Below, in pieces: positions 16,714-22,567 of a DNA stretch of 22,567 nt (the first letter of the stretch is position 1; the number at the start of each line of letters is the position of its first letter). The DNA is taken from NCBI GenBank assembly GCA_046758085.1, contig JBHHZP010000049.1, forward strand, positions 1 through 22,567, written 5' to 3'. The DNA is from VRUB01 sp046758085. Lineage in GTDB: Bacteria > Pseudomonadota > Gammaproteobacteria > Acidiferrobacterales > SPGG2. A program made the position numbers and the translations under genes. The notes beneath the pieces were generated by a model. It saw only the letters and a list, made by a program, of their open reading frames with translations. It ran no database searches and had not been told where the DNA came from.

Positions 16714-17010
16714 ATGGACGATAAAACGCGAGTAGAACTCGAAGCGGCTGCCTTTAGGCGCTTGCTGCAACATCTGGACGAGCGCAAGGATGTGCAAAAC
16801 ATAGAGTTGATGAATCTCGCGGGGTTTTGCCGCAACTGCCTGTCGAAGTGGTACCGCGCAGCTGCCGAGGCGCGCGGGCTGGAGATGTCCTACGAGGACG
16901 CACGCGAGATCATCTACGGTATGCCTTACGGTGAGTGGAAGGTAAAGTACCAGAATGAAGCAACGCCGGAGCAGCAGGCCGCATTCGACAGGGTACCCAA
17001 AGAGCAATAG
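16714..17010 (+). CDS. DUF1244 family protein
   Basis: This 98-residue protein is preceded by GAGGAG about 7 bases upstream of the ATG. The core matches DUF1244 closely: AFRRLLQHLDERKDVQNIELMN, then LAGFCRNCLSKWYRAAAE with its CRNC pair, and YGMPYGEWKVKYQNEA. The family is small, helical, and widespread in Proteobacteria with no assigned biochemical role. The two cysteines three residues apart are a possible metal or redox site; this is inference. It lies 43 bases after bolA and is probably cotranscribed with it. Confidence 0.92.
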   Translation: MDDKTRVELEAAAFRRLLQHLDERKDVQNIELMNLAGFCRNCLSKWYRAAAEARGLEMSYEDAREIIYGMPYGEWKVKYQNEATPEQQAAFDRVPKEQ

Positions 17011-17656
17011 GTTGTTGCACCAGCTCTGCCATCTCAGCACTAGCCGTGCGCGAGTACGAATCCGAAGGCTGCCACTATTATAATGATGGTATGTGGGCCC
17101 GGCGCGAGCTCTTCCAAACGCGTTAACACTGCAAGGTGTTTCCCCCCATGGGTTCCCCTAACGACGTGAATGGAGCCGTTAATTCCGAGATCCGCCGTCA
17201 ATATTTTCCCCTAGGCTGGCCGCGCGCAGAACCAGATTATTCGCAGCCAGTGACGCCGTGAATGTCGGTACCAGGCCCTGACAGGCGTGTCGCGACCGGG
17301 TCCCCAGCGAAGTCGGATCCTGTAGGGCCCGGGATAGCAGAACTCCCTGGTACCGCTTGAAAATCTCTGCGGCGTCCCCAATTTTAATTCCGCCTATACC
17401 ATCGATGCGGGCTAAAGGCGCAGCAATGTGCGTGGGCGCTTTGTCGGTGCGAGGTCCCGCCACAGGCGGGGCGCTGTGTGGCCACAGTTCCCCAAGGGTG
17501 GTGGAAGTGATCCACGCCGCATGAGCCCAATGGCACGTGTTGCCGTCTCCCGCTAGAGGTTTCTCAAGCTCTGTCCCCGGGGAAAGCGAGGGCCGGAGAG
17601 CGCCGGCCTGCCCCGGGGCTGGAAACACCGGTTTTGGGACTGGGAGGAATCAAGCG
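17011..17656. other. Long leader/intergenic region upstream of the glycosyltransferase operon
   Basis: These 646 bases have no gene I can support. A TATAAT at 17079-17084 is a possible -10 box, without a clear -35. Hairpin CCCGCC-ACA-GGCGGG lies at 17456-17470, and a palindrome cluster at 17575-17618 (separate entry). A 149-codon minus-strand frame (17628-17179) runs through it but has no ribosome-binding site or recognisable family. Confidence 0.4.
17575..17618. promoter_or_regulatory. Symmetrical GC palindrome cluster in the leader of the GT4 gene
   Basis: Two copies of the palindrome CCCCGGGG (17575-17582 and 17611-17618) flank an inverted repeat GGCCGG-AGAGCG-CCGGCC (17591-17608). The cluster ends 39 bases before the glycosyltransferase ATG. 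It may be an operator or a leader hairpin; no known site was recognised. Confidence 0.4.
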
Positions 17657-18709
17657 ATGAAAATTGCACAGGTATCGCCGCTTTTTGAAAGCGTGCCACC
17701 TCGGTACTACGGCGGCACCGAGCGGGTAGTGTCCTATCTGACCGAGGAACTGGTGCGGCAGGGGCACGATGTGACTCTCTTTGCCAGTGGTGACTCTGTC
17801 ACCAGTGCCCGTCTCAGTGCTGTGGGCAAGACCGCCATGCGACTCGACAAGTCATGTGTCGACCCGTGGGCTCGGCATATTGTGTTGGTAGACCAGGTGT
17901 TCGAGCGCGCGGCCGACTTCGATGTGATCCACTTCCACGTGGACTATCTGCACTTTCCAATGGCACGGCGGCATAATACCCCGACAGTTACCACCCTCCA
18001 TGGAAGACTGGATATCCCCGATCTCGTGCCGCTATATCGCCAGTTCCACAATATACCCGTGGTGTCGATATCGAATGCGCAGCGCACGCCGCTTCCGTGG
18101 GTGAACTGGCAGGGCACGGTCTATCATGGGTTGCCGCCGGATCTATACCAATTGCACCCGGAGCCTGGGCACTATCTGGCGTTTCTCGGCAGGATTTGCC
18201 GTGAGAAGCGCGTTGACCGTGCCATCGAAATCGCTCACCGGACTGGGATGAGGCTCAAAATCGCGGCCAAGATAGACAAGGCCGATGAGTTGTATTACCA
18301 AACCGCAATCGCGCCGTTACTCAATGACCCGTTGGTGGAGTTCATTGGCGAGATCGGGGAGGCGGAAAAAGAGGAGTTCCTGGGCAACGCCTACGCGGCG
18401 CTGTTTCCCATCGACTGGCCGGAGCCCTTCGGGTTGGTCATGATTGAGGCGATGGCGTGCGGCACGCCGGTTATCGCCTATCGCTGTGGCTCGGTGCCGG
18501 AGGTAACGGTAGATGGCGTGACCGGGTTCGTGGTGGACAACCTGGAGGCCGCGGTGGCAGCAGTTGCAAAGATCGGAAGTCTTCATCGCCCCAGGATCCG
18601 GCGCGTGTTCGAGCAACGGTTTTCCGTATCTCGTATGGCACACGATTACCTCTTGGTTTACGAGCGGCAGTTACAGCGCGAGGTCGTCAGCATGTCGCGG
18701 GCGAGCTAA
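17657..18709 (+). CDS. Glycosyltransferase family 4 protein
   Basis: This 350-residue GT-B retaining glycosyltransferase starts at an ATG with GGGAGGA 8 bases upstream. The N-terminal acceptor domain begins MKIAQVSPLFESVPPRYYGG and has the RxxxxLxxEL-type helix. The donor half has YLAFLGRICREKRVDRAI and the sugar-nucleotide motif E256-PFGLVMI-E264 (EX7E), then AMACGTPVIAYRCGSVPE. The protein probably acts in the cytoplasm or at the membrane face, moving a sugar from a nucleotide donor. The next gene, a glucosidase-like hydrolase, starts 13 bases after its stop. That suggests a shared alpha-glucan or compatible-solute glycoside pathway. The exact donor and acceptor cannot be read from the sequence. 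Confidence 0.93.
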   Translation: MKIAQVSPLFESVPPRYYGGTERVVSYLTEELVRQGHDVTLFASGDSVTSARLSAVGKTAMRLDKSCVDPWARHIVLVDQVFERAADFDVIHFHVDYLHFPMARRHNTPTVTTLHGRLDIPDLVPLYRQFHNIPVVSISNAQRTPLPWVNWQGTVYHGLPPDLYQLHPEPGHYLAFLGRICREKRVDRAIEIAHRTGMRLKIAAKIDKADELYYQTAIAPLLNDPLVEFIGEIGEAEKEEFLGNAYAALFPIDWPEPFGLVMIEAMACGTPVIAYRCGSVPEVTVDGVTGFVVDNLEAAVAAVAKIGSLHRPRIRRVFEQRFSVSRMAHDYLLVYERQLQREVVSMSRAS

Positions 18710-18722
18710 AATAGGCTCGTCT

Positions 18723-20888
18723 GTGGACGATATCATTCGCGTTAACAACGAGTACTTCATCCGGACGACGTCATCCCGCGTGGATGACCGCACCCGGGTG
18801 CTGAAGCATGGGGACACCTTTGCCGTATTCGACCGCTTTGGTGATATCCAGGTCTTCGGCCAGGGTGAGCAGGGTATCTATTACGAAGGGACGCGTTTTC
18901 TCTCACGTTACGAGCTCCTCTTGGGTGAGCAGCGACCACTGCTGCTCAACTCCACCGTAACCCAGGGGAACATCTTTCTGACCGTGGATCTCACGAACCC
19001 GGAACTGTTTGCTGGCGGCCCGGTAACGATACACCACGGGGAGTTACACCTGTTCCGTTCCAAGCTACTTTGGCACAACGTCTGTTACGAGCATATCAGG
19101 GTATCGAACTTTGCCGACCATCACGTGGACGTGCCCATCGTCGTCGTGTTCCAGGCGGACTTTGCAGACGTGTTCGAGGTGCGCGGAACGTGTCGGCGGC
19201 GAAAAGGGCAGCATCTCGAGCATCAGGCAATAGCGGGCGGAATTCTGATTGGCTATGAAGGGCTCGACGGGGTCAGACGGCACACGCGACTAGTCTCCAC
19301 CCTCAAGCCTGCCCATGTAAGCGGTTCGGACCTTCGGCTGGAACTATCGCTTGCACCCGGAGAGGTCAAAGAGTTTTTCCTGAATGTCGTTTGTGAGCTG
19401 CCTGGACACACAACTCGCTACCTCGCGTATGGTAGTGCCGTGAAGCGGGCGCGCAAGTGGCAAGAACGTGCACGCGAGGGCGAATGCCGGATCTACACTG
19501 CGAACGAGCAGTTCAATGACTGGATCAACCGCTCGTATGCAGATTTGCACATGCTAATCACTGATACGGATCACGGCCCGTACCCCTACGCCGGGGTGCC
19601 TTGGTATAGCACGGTCTTCGGGCGCGACGGTATCCTCACTGCGTTGCACTGCTTGTGGGTTAATCCCAAGATTGCGCGTGGCGTGTTGGGCCATCTGGCG
19701 GCGACGCAGGCACGAGAAAAAGATCCAGAAAAAGATGCGGAGCCAGGCAAGATACTGCATGAGACCCGCAAAGGCGAGATGGCTGCACTGGGCGAGATAC
19801 CGTTCGGTAATTATTATGGTACCGTAGACGCCACGCCACTGTTCGTCATGTTGGCAGGCGCGTATTACGAAAGATCGGGAGACCGGGAGTTCGTCGAAGG
19901 CATCTGGCCGAACTTAGAACAGGCGCTGGCATGGATGGACCGAGACGGTGACAAGGACAGGGACGGATTTGTGGAGTACCTGTGCACGACACCTCGCGGC
20001 CTCGCCAACCAAGGCTGGAAAGACTCTCACGACAGCGTGTTCCACGCCGACGGAAAACTCGCGGTTGGCGCGATCGCATTGTGCGAGGTGCAAGGTTATG
20101 TCTATGCCGCCAAGCATGCCGCTGCCCGATTGGCCCGATTATTTGGGGAAAACCGGACCGCCGATGCACTGGAGACATCGGCGGAAGCGCTGAAGATCAA
20201 TTTTAACAATGTCTTCTGGTGCCCGGAGATCTCGACCTATGCGATCGCCCTGGACGGGCGTAAACAGCCATGTCAGGTTCGCACCTCGAATGCGGGGCAC
20301 GCCCTGTTCACGGGGATTGCCAGCGACGAATATGCGAAGCGGACGGCGAAAACGCTGTTGAATGAAGACTCATTTTCTGGTTGGGGCGTGCGCACCGTCT
20401 CCGCGCAGGAGCGCCGGTATAACCCTATGTCATACCACAACGGGTCGGTATGGCCGCACGACAATGCAATGATAGCGCATGGGCTAGCACGGTACGGATT
20501 CAAGGAGGCCAGTGTAGAGATTTTGCGGGGCTTGTTCGATGCCAGTATCTTTCTGGACTTGCATCGGTTGCCCGAGCTGTTCTGTGGCTTTGCGCGCCGT
20601 TCAGATCAAGGGCCGACGCTTTATCCGGTAGCCTGTTTGCCACAGGCATGGACGAGCACCACGGTGTTCTTCCTGCTCCAGGCTTGTCTCGGTTTGTCGT
20701 TCAGCCGCGAGAAACCGCAAGTTCGCTTCACCCACCCAGTTTTGCCTCAGTTTCTCGAATGGATCGAGATCAAGAATCTGCGCGTGGACAGCGGGTCTGT
20801 GGATCTCATCCTGCGCCGCCACCCGCAGGATGTCAGTATCAACATCTTGCGCAGCGACGGTGACATCGAGGTAGTTGTAGTGCTTTAG
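18723..20888 (+). CDS. Amylo-alpha-1,6-glucosidase-like glycoside hydrolase
   Basis: The product is about 721 residues with two domains. An N-terminal beta-sandwich (about 20-220) of the glycogen-debranching type has GDTFAVFDRFGDI and YYEGTRFLSRYEL. A C-terminal (alpha/alpha)6 barrel (about 260-700) has PWYSTVFGRDGILTALHCLW, HETRKGEMA, NQGWKDSHDS at 429-438 (probable catalytic acid region), and SVWPHDNAMIAHGLARYG. The family is usually annotated as glycogen debranching enzyme; its members may instead act on other alpha-glucosides. No signal peptide is visible, so it should be cytoplasmic. GTG at 18723 is the first plausible start after the upstream gene's stop; the frame is open further upstream inside the glycosyltransferase gene. 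It forms an operon with that gene. Confidence 0.9.
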   Translation: MDDIIRVNNEYFIRTTSSRVDDRTRVLKHGDTFAVFDRFGDIQVFGQGEQGIYYEGTRFLSRYELLLGEQRPLLLNSTVTQGNIFLTVDLTNPELFAGGPVTIHHGELHLFRSKLLWHNVCYEHIRVSNFADHHVDVPIVVVFQADFADVFEVRGTCRRRKGQHLEHQAIAGGILIGYEGLDGVRRHTRLVSTLKPAHVSGSDLRLELSLAPGEVKEFFLNVVCELPGHTTRYLAYGSAVKRARKWQERAREGECRIYTANEQFNDWINRSYADLHMLITDTDHGPYPYAGVPWYSTVFGRDGILTALHCLWVNPKIARGVLGHLAATQAREKDPEKDAEPGKILHETRKGEMAALGEIPFGNYYGTVDATPLFVMLAGAYYERSGDREFVEGIWPNLEQALAWMDRDGDKDRDGFVEYLCTTPRGLANQGWKDSHDSVFHADGKLAVGAIALCEVQGYVYAAKHAAARLARLFGENRTADALETSAEALKINFNNVFWCPEISTYAIALDGRKQPCQVRTSNAGHALFTGIASDEYAKRTAKTLLNEDSFSGWGVRTVSAQERRYNPMSYHNGSVWPHDNAMIAHGLARYGFKEASVEILRGLFDASIFLDLHRLPELFCGFARRSDQGPTLYPVACLPQAWTSTTVFFLLQACLGLSFSREKPQVRFTHPVLPQFLEWIEIKNLRVDSGSVDLILRRHPQDVSINILRSDGDIEVVVVL

Positions 20889-21045
20889 CCGAAGACAGGC
20901 AAGACTGAACAGCTGGAGGCTCAGGCTTTGCAAATAGTGATCTGCTTGAATTGCCGTTCCTATATCGTCCCGGCGCCTGTATGAGCCGAAGGTTTGCAGC
21001 CACTGACCAACATTAGAGTGAGTGCTTTGGTTTGCGTTATGCTGT

Positions 21046-21131
21046 CCTCGAGGCTTTAGTCTCGAGGCCGAATGGGGCGTTCTGCGCCTGACATGTGAGC
21101 TTCTCGCCGTTTCACCACTTGCAACGCCCCA
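21046..21131. repeat. Two adjacent inverted repeats upstream of the queE-like gene
   Basis: A 7-bp perfect hairpin, CCTCGAG (21046-21052) and CTCGAGG (21061-21067), has an 8-base loop. Five bases later comes a 9-bp perfect inverted repeat, TGGGGCGTT (21073-21081) and AACGCCCCA (21123-21131), enclosing 41 bases. No T-run follows, so neither is a standard terminator. The block ends 39 bases before the GTG of the queE-like gene, so it may be a leader RNA structure, a small RNA or a recombination site. It does not match the preQ1 riboswitch classes I know. Confidence 0.55.
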
Positions 21132-21170
21132 CTCTCATTGACACACTGATATCTTATAGTCGGCTGGTAT

Positions 21171-21815
21171 GTGGCAATACCAACCTACATAAATAGTGAT
21201 GCTTTTGTGAAGATATCTGATATTTATCTAAGCCTGCAGGGTGAGGGGCATTTGGCTGGAAAGGCAACCTGCTTTGTTCGTGTTGCGGGATGTGCTGTGA
21301 AATGCCCAATAAGAGATGTTTGCGATGAACCAGGTTCATTGCGTTTTGACGGTAAAGATATGTCATTAGAGCAAATCCGAAAAAAGGTACGGCACATCAT
21401 CAAGAATGGGTGGGTTTGTGTCACAGGCGGGGAACCTACCGATCATCAAGAACTAGAAGAATTGGCGAAAATGCTCCGACGACAAAATTATCTTCTATCA
21501 CTGCAAACCAGTGGCACTCGACGTGTGCCTGGACAATGGGATTGGCTGGCAGTTTCGCCAAAATGCAAAGCCGATAAATTAAGACAGAAATTTGGTAATG
21601 AATTAAAGCTAGTCTATACAGGTCAATCTCTCACCGAGATTCTTGAGTATTATCGACAGACCAGATTCTGGAATTATTATTTGATGCCTTTATGGGTTGA
21701 CGGCAAAGAGAAGAATCTGGAAGAGACAAGAGATTTAGTGATACATCTCAATACTGAATGTAATCAACCTTGGGAGTTGACTTTACAATACCACAAATAT
21801 TATGGTCTGCCATGA
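21171..21815 (+). CDS. queE: QueE-like radical SAM protein (7-carboxy-7-deazaguanine synthase family)
   Basis: This 214-residue protein has the QueE layout. SLQGEGHLAGKATCFVRVAG leads into the cluster loop, followed by the SAM-binding VTGGEPTDH, LQTSGTRR, DWLAVSPK, and a final LTLQYHKYYGLP. QueE rearranges carboxy-tetrahydropterin to 7-carboxy-7-deazaguanine, a precursor of queuosine and of deazaguanine DNA marks. The cluster cysteines are C41, C45 and C51, giving CX3CX5C where canonical QueE has CX3CX2C followed by DT; here CDEP follows. The gene is AT-rich (about 40% GC by eye) against about 58-60% in neighbours, a sign of transfer. The start is GTG 21171; a nearby ATG at 21169 is out of frame. 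No other queuosine genes are in the window. Confidence 0.82.
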   Translation: MAIPTYINSDAFVKISDIYLSLQGEGHLAGKATCFVRVAGCAVKCPIRDVCDEPGSLRFDGKDMSLEQIRKKVRHIIKNGWVCVTGGEPTDHQELEELAKMLRRQNYLLSLQTSGTRRVPGQWDWLAVSPKCKADKLRQKFGNELKLVYTGQSLTEILEYYRQTRFWNYYLMPLWVDGKEKNLEETRDLVIHLNTECNQPWELTLQYHKYYGLP

Positions 21816-21928
21816 ACACCCTCAGCCAAGAACAACGCGAACAAATATGGCAGAGCTGGAAGAAGACTCGTCATGGGTTACTCATGATAATCACCAGACT
21901 AGGGCGCACAGGCACGCACACGCGCTAA
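21812..21928 (+). CDS. Small ORF translationally coupled to the queE-like gene
   Basis: ATG at 21812 overlaps the preceding stop as ATGA, a typical coupling arrangement. The frame encodes 38 residues (MNTLSQEQREQIWQSWKKTR, then HGLLMIITRLGRTGTHTR) and ends with TAA. The first 20 residues look like a genuine amphipathic helix, while the last few (GRTGTHTR) look random. It may therefore be the N-terminus of a longer gene cut short, since composition rises in GC from about 21900. No family recognised. Confidence 0.45.
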   Translation: MNTLSQEQREQIWQSWKKTRHGLLMIITRLGRTGTHTR

Positions 21929-22132
21929 AGCGCCCAGCCGTGTGGCGAGCTATACAATGCCCGCCAGATGTCGCGTCAGCCTTACACCAGTTCGAACTAA
22001 ACGAGTGGGTTACCAACAAGCCAGCGAAGGACAATTACCGCATACCGTTTCAGGCACCATCTTGTTCTGGCTACCCCAGTTCCTACCCAAGGACAGTGAC
22101 GCCGTGTGTTACCGCCGTAAGTCTTGCATAGT
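21929..22132. other. Junction region between the queE segment and the tRNA fragment
   Basis: About 200 bases have mixed frames and no supportable gene. A 109-codon plus frame spanning 21802-22131 overlaps the queE end in another frame and has no family resemblance. The base composition returns to GC-rich here. Confidence 0.3.
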
Positions 22133-22177
22133 TGGCGCGCCCGGAGGGACTCGAACCCCCGACCACCTGGTTCGTAG
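22133..22177 (-). other. 3' half of tRNA-Arg(ACG), probable integrase attachment site
   Basis: Read on the minus strand from 22177, the 45 bases are: anticodon loop CTACGAA (anticodon ACG), 3' anticodon stem CCAGG, variable TGGTC, T-arm GGGGG-TTCGAGT-CCCTC, acceptor 3' strand CGGGCGC, then G and CCA. Each part has tRNA length and the T-stem pairs. The sequence 5' of the loop (GTGTGA in place of a CCTGG needed to pair) does not pair, and no D-arm or acceptor 5' strand is found. It closely resembles the 3' half of E. coli tRNA-Arg(ACG). Fragments cut at the anticodon loop are the usual att duplicate of tyrosine-integrase islands. Confidence 0.85.
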
Positions 22178-22441
22178 TCACACGGGATAAATTAACATCT
22201 TAACTGAAACAGTCACTTGCGACGCTTGCCTTATTCTAAAAGCCGACGTAACTCGTTGATTTTCTATTCTAGCATATCTAACTTTGGCACAAATTTGACA
22301 CACCGATGGAGGAGACCTTACAACATACGTCCCCAAGGAGGTTTGCACGTGATGCTAGTGGCTTGGTCCTGCCGTTTGAAGCTGCCGCCCAGCTGTCCGC
22401 TTGCGCAAGAAACATTCCCTTTTCGGAGATTGCCGGGAGGG

Positions 22442-22461
22442 CCGCTTAGGCCCAAAAGCGG
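22442..22461. repeat. Hairpin CCGCTT / AAGCGG
   Basis: CCGCTT (22442-22447) pairs with AAGCGG (22456-22461) over an 8-base loop. The same AAGCGG core recurs in the hairpin at 22506-22537. Confidence 0.45.
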
Positions 22462-22505
22462 AAGTTCGTGAACTACATACTTTCGATGCGACGCCAATTC
22501 TAAGA

Positions 22506-22537
22506 ATGACTGCTTCCGCCTAGAAGCGGCCAGTCAT
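22506..22537. repeat. Hairpin ATGACTG / CAGTCAT with inner GCTTC / GAAGC
   Basis: An outer 7-bp perfect repeat (22506-22512, 22531-22537) encloses an inner GCTTC/GAAGC pair (22512-22516, 22523-22527) that contains a second AAGCGG. It resembles dispersed intergenic repeats with CGGAAGC cores that I have seen in proteobacterial genomes. Confidence 0.45.
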
Positions 22538-22567
22538 CTGATAGAATGTTGAAGGGCAGAAAACGAC

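Larger units (their letters stand above)
22178..22567. other. Right-end non-coding region with hairpins, likely island end
   Basis: There is no supportable gene in the last 390 bases. Next to the tRNA fragment the sequence is AT-rich and contains GGCACAAATTTGACACAC near 22285, a type of short repeat found beside integrase attachment sites. From about 22340 it is GC-richer with two hairpins sharing AAGCGG (separate entries). An 84-codon plus frame (22217-22471) has no recognisable protein. An integrase gene may lie just beyond the window; none is visible inside. Confidence 0.4.

Noticed and set aside
17179..17628. 149-codon minus-strand frame in the leader of the glycosyltransferase gene
   Set aside because: No ribosome-binding site, no recognisable family, Pro/Ala/Gly-biased start typical of a GC-driven open frame, and it runs across the palindrome cluster.
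21046..21131. Retron-type msr/msd RNA
   Set aside because: The adjacent inverted repeats are suggestive, but there is no reverse transcriptase gene nearby in the window.
21040..21170. preQ1 riboswitch before the queE-like gene
   Set aside because: Tempting from gene context, but the conserved short H-type pseudoknot sequence of class I and the class II pattern are not seen.
21802..22131. 109-codon plus-strand frame after the queE-like gene
   Set aside because: It overlaps the end of the queE-like gene in another frame, has no family resemblance, and competes with the better-placed ATGA-coupled short ORF.
22100..22200. Complete tRNA-Arg, or a tRNA with a group I intron
   Set aside because: No 5' half is found within the remaining sequence, and bases next to the loop do not show intron core elements; an attachment duplicate is simpler.
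22217..22471. 84-codon plus-strand frame near the right edge
   Set aside because: Composition and sequence look like translated intergenic repeat DNA; no ribosome-binding site.

Overview
The window looks like chromosomal DNA of a fairly GC-rich (about 58-60% by eye) proteobacterium, most likely a gammaproteobacterium. The best evidence is an E. coli-type glutamate-cysteine ligase (gshA), a bolA gene very close in sequence to the enterobacterial protein, and a DUF1244 protein. No rRNA, complete tRNA, CRISPR array or intact transposase was seen.

Left part (1-3216): the 5' end of a periplasmic M16 (insulinase/pitrilysin-type) metalloprotease runs off the left edge on the minus strand. Next come a C-terminal remnant of a DapA-family lyase and an orphan ParA-type ATPase with no ParB beside it. 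A lipoprotein then converges on a secreted DUF2846-type protein. 

Metabolic block (3597-7729): a mandelate-racemase-type enolase-superfamily enzyme, an MFS permease, an exported alpha/beta hydrolase that overlaps the permease by 4 bases, and a MOSC-domain (YcbX/mARC-like) protein all run rightward. The first three may form an uptake and processing unit for an acid-sugar or other organic acid. A small Cys-rich lipoprotein follows.

Signalling and envelope block (8354-14503): a single-pass receptor-like Ser/Thr kinase has a seven-repeat WD40 propeller on the other side of its membrane segment. After it comes a membrane-anchored coiled-coil protein whose peptidoglycan-binding-like C-terminus sits in the -1 frame. 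Then follow a long poorly coding stretch with decayed coding traces, an unrecognised helical protein, a three-helix membrane protein and an exported PDZ protein.

Housekeeping block (14655-17010): gshA, bolA and the DUF1244 gene are all on the plus strand, consistent with thiol, redox and iron-sulfur physiology.

Carbohydrate block (17657-20888): a GT4 glycosyltransferase is followed 13 bases later by a two-domain amylo-alpha-1,6-glucosidase-like hydrolase. The leader holds an unusually symmetrical set of GC palindromes.

Right end (20889-22567): composition changes abruptly. A palindrome-rich leader precedes an AT-rich queE-like radical-SAM gene with a non-canonical cysteine spacing (CX3CX5C). 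A 38-codon ORF overlaps its stop codon. About 200 bases later lies an exact 45-nt 3' half of tRNA-Arg(ACG) on the minus strand, cut at the anticodon loop. This is the classic footprint of a tyrosine-integrase attachment site, so the window probably ends at or inside a genomic island. This right end is the most likely place for something undescribed.
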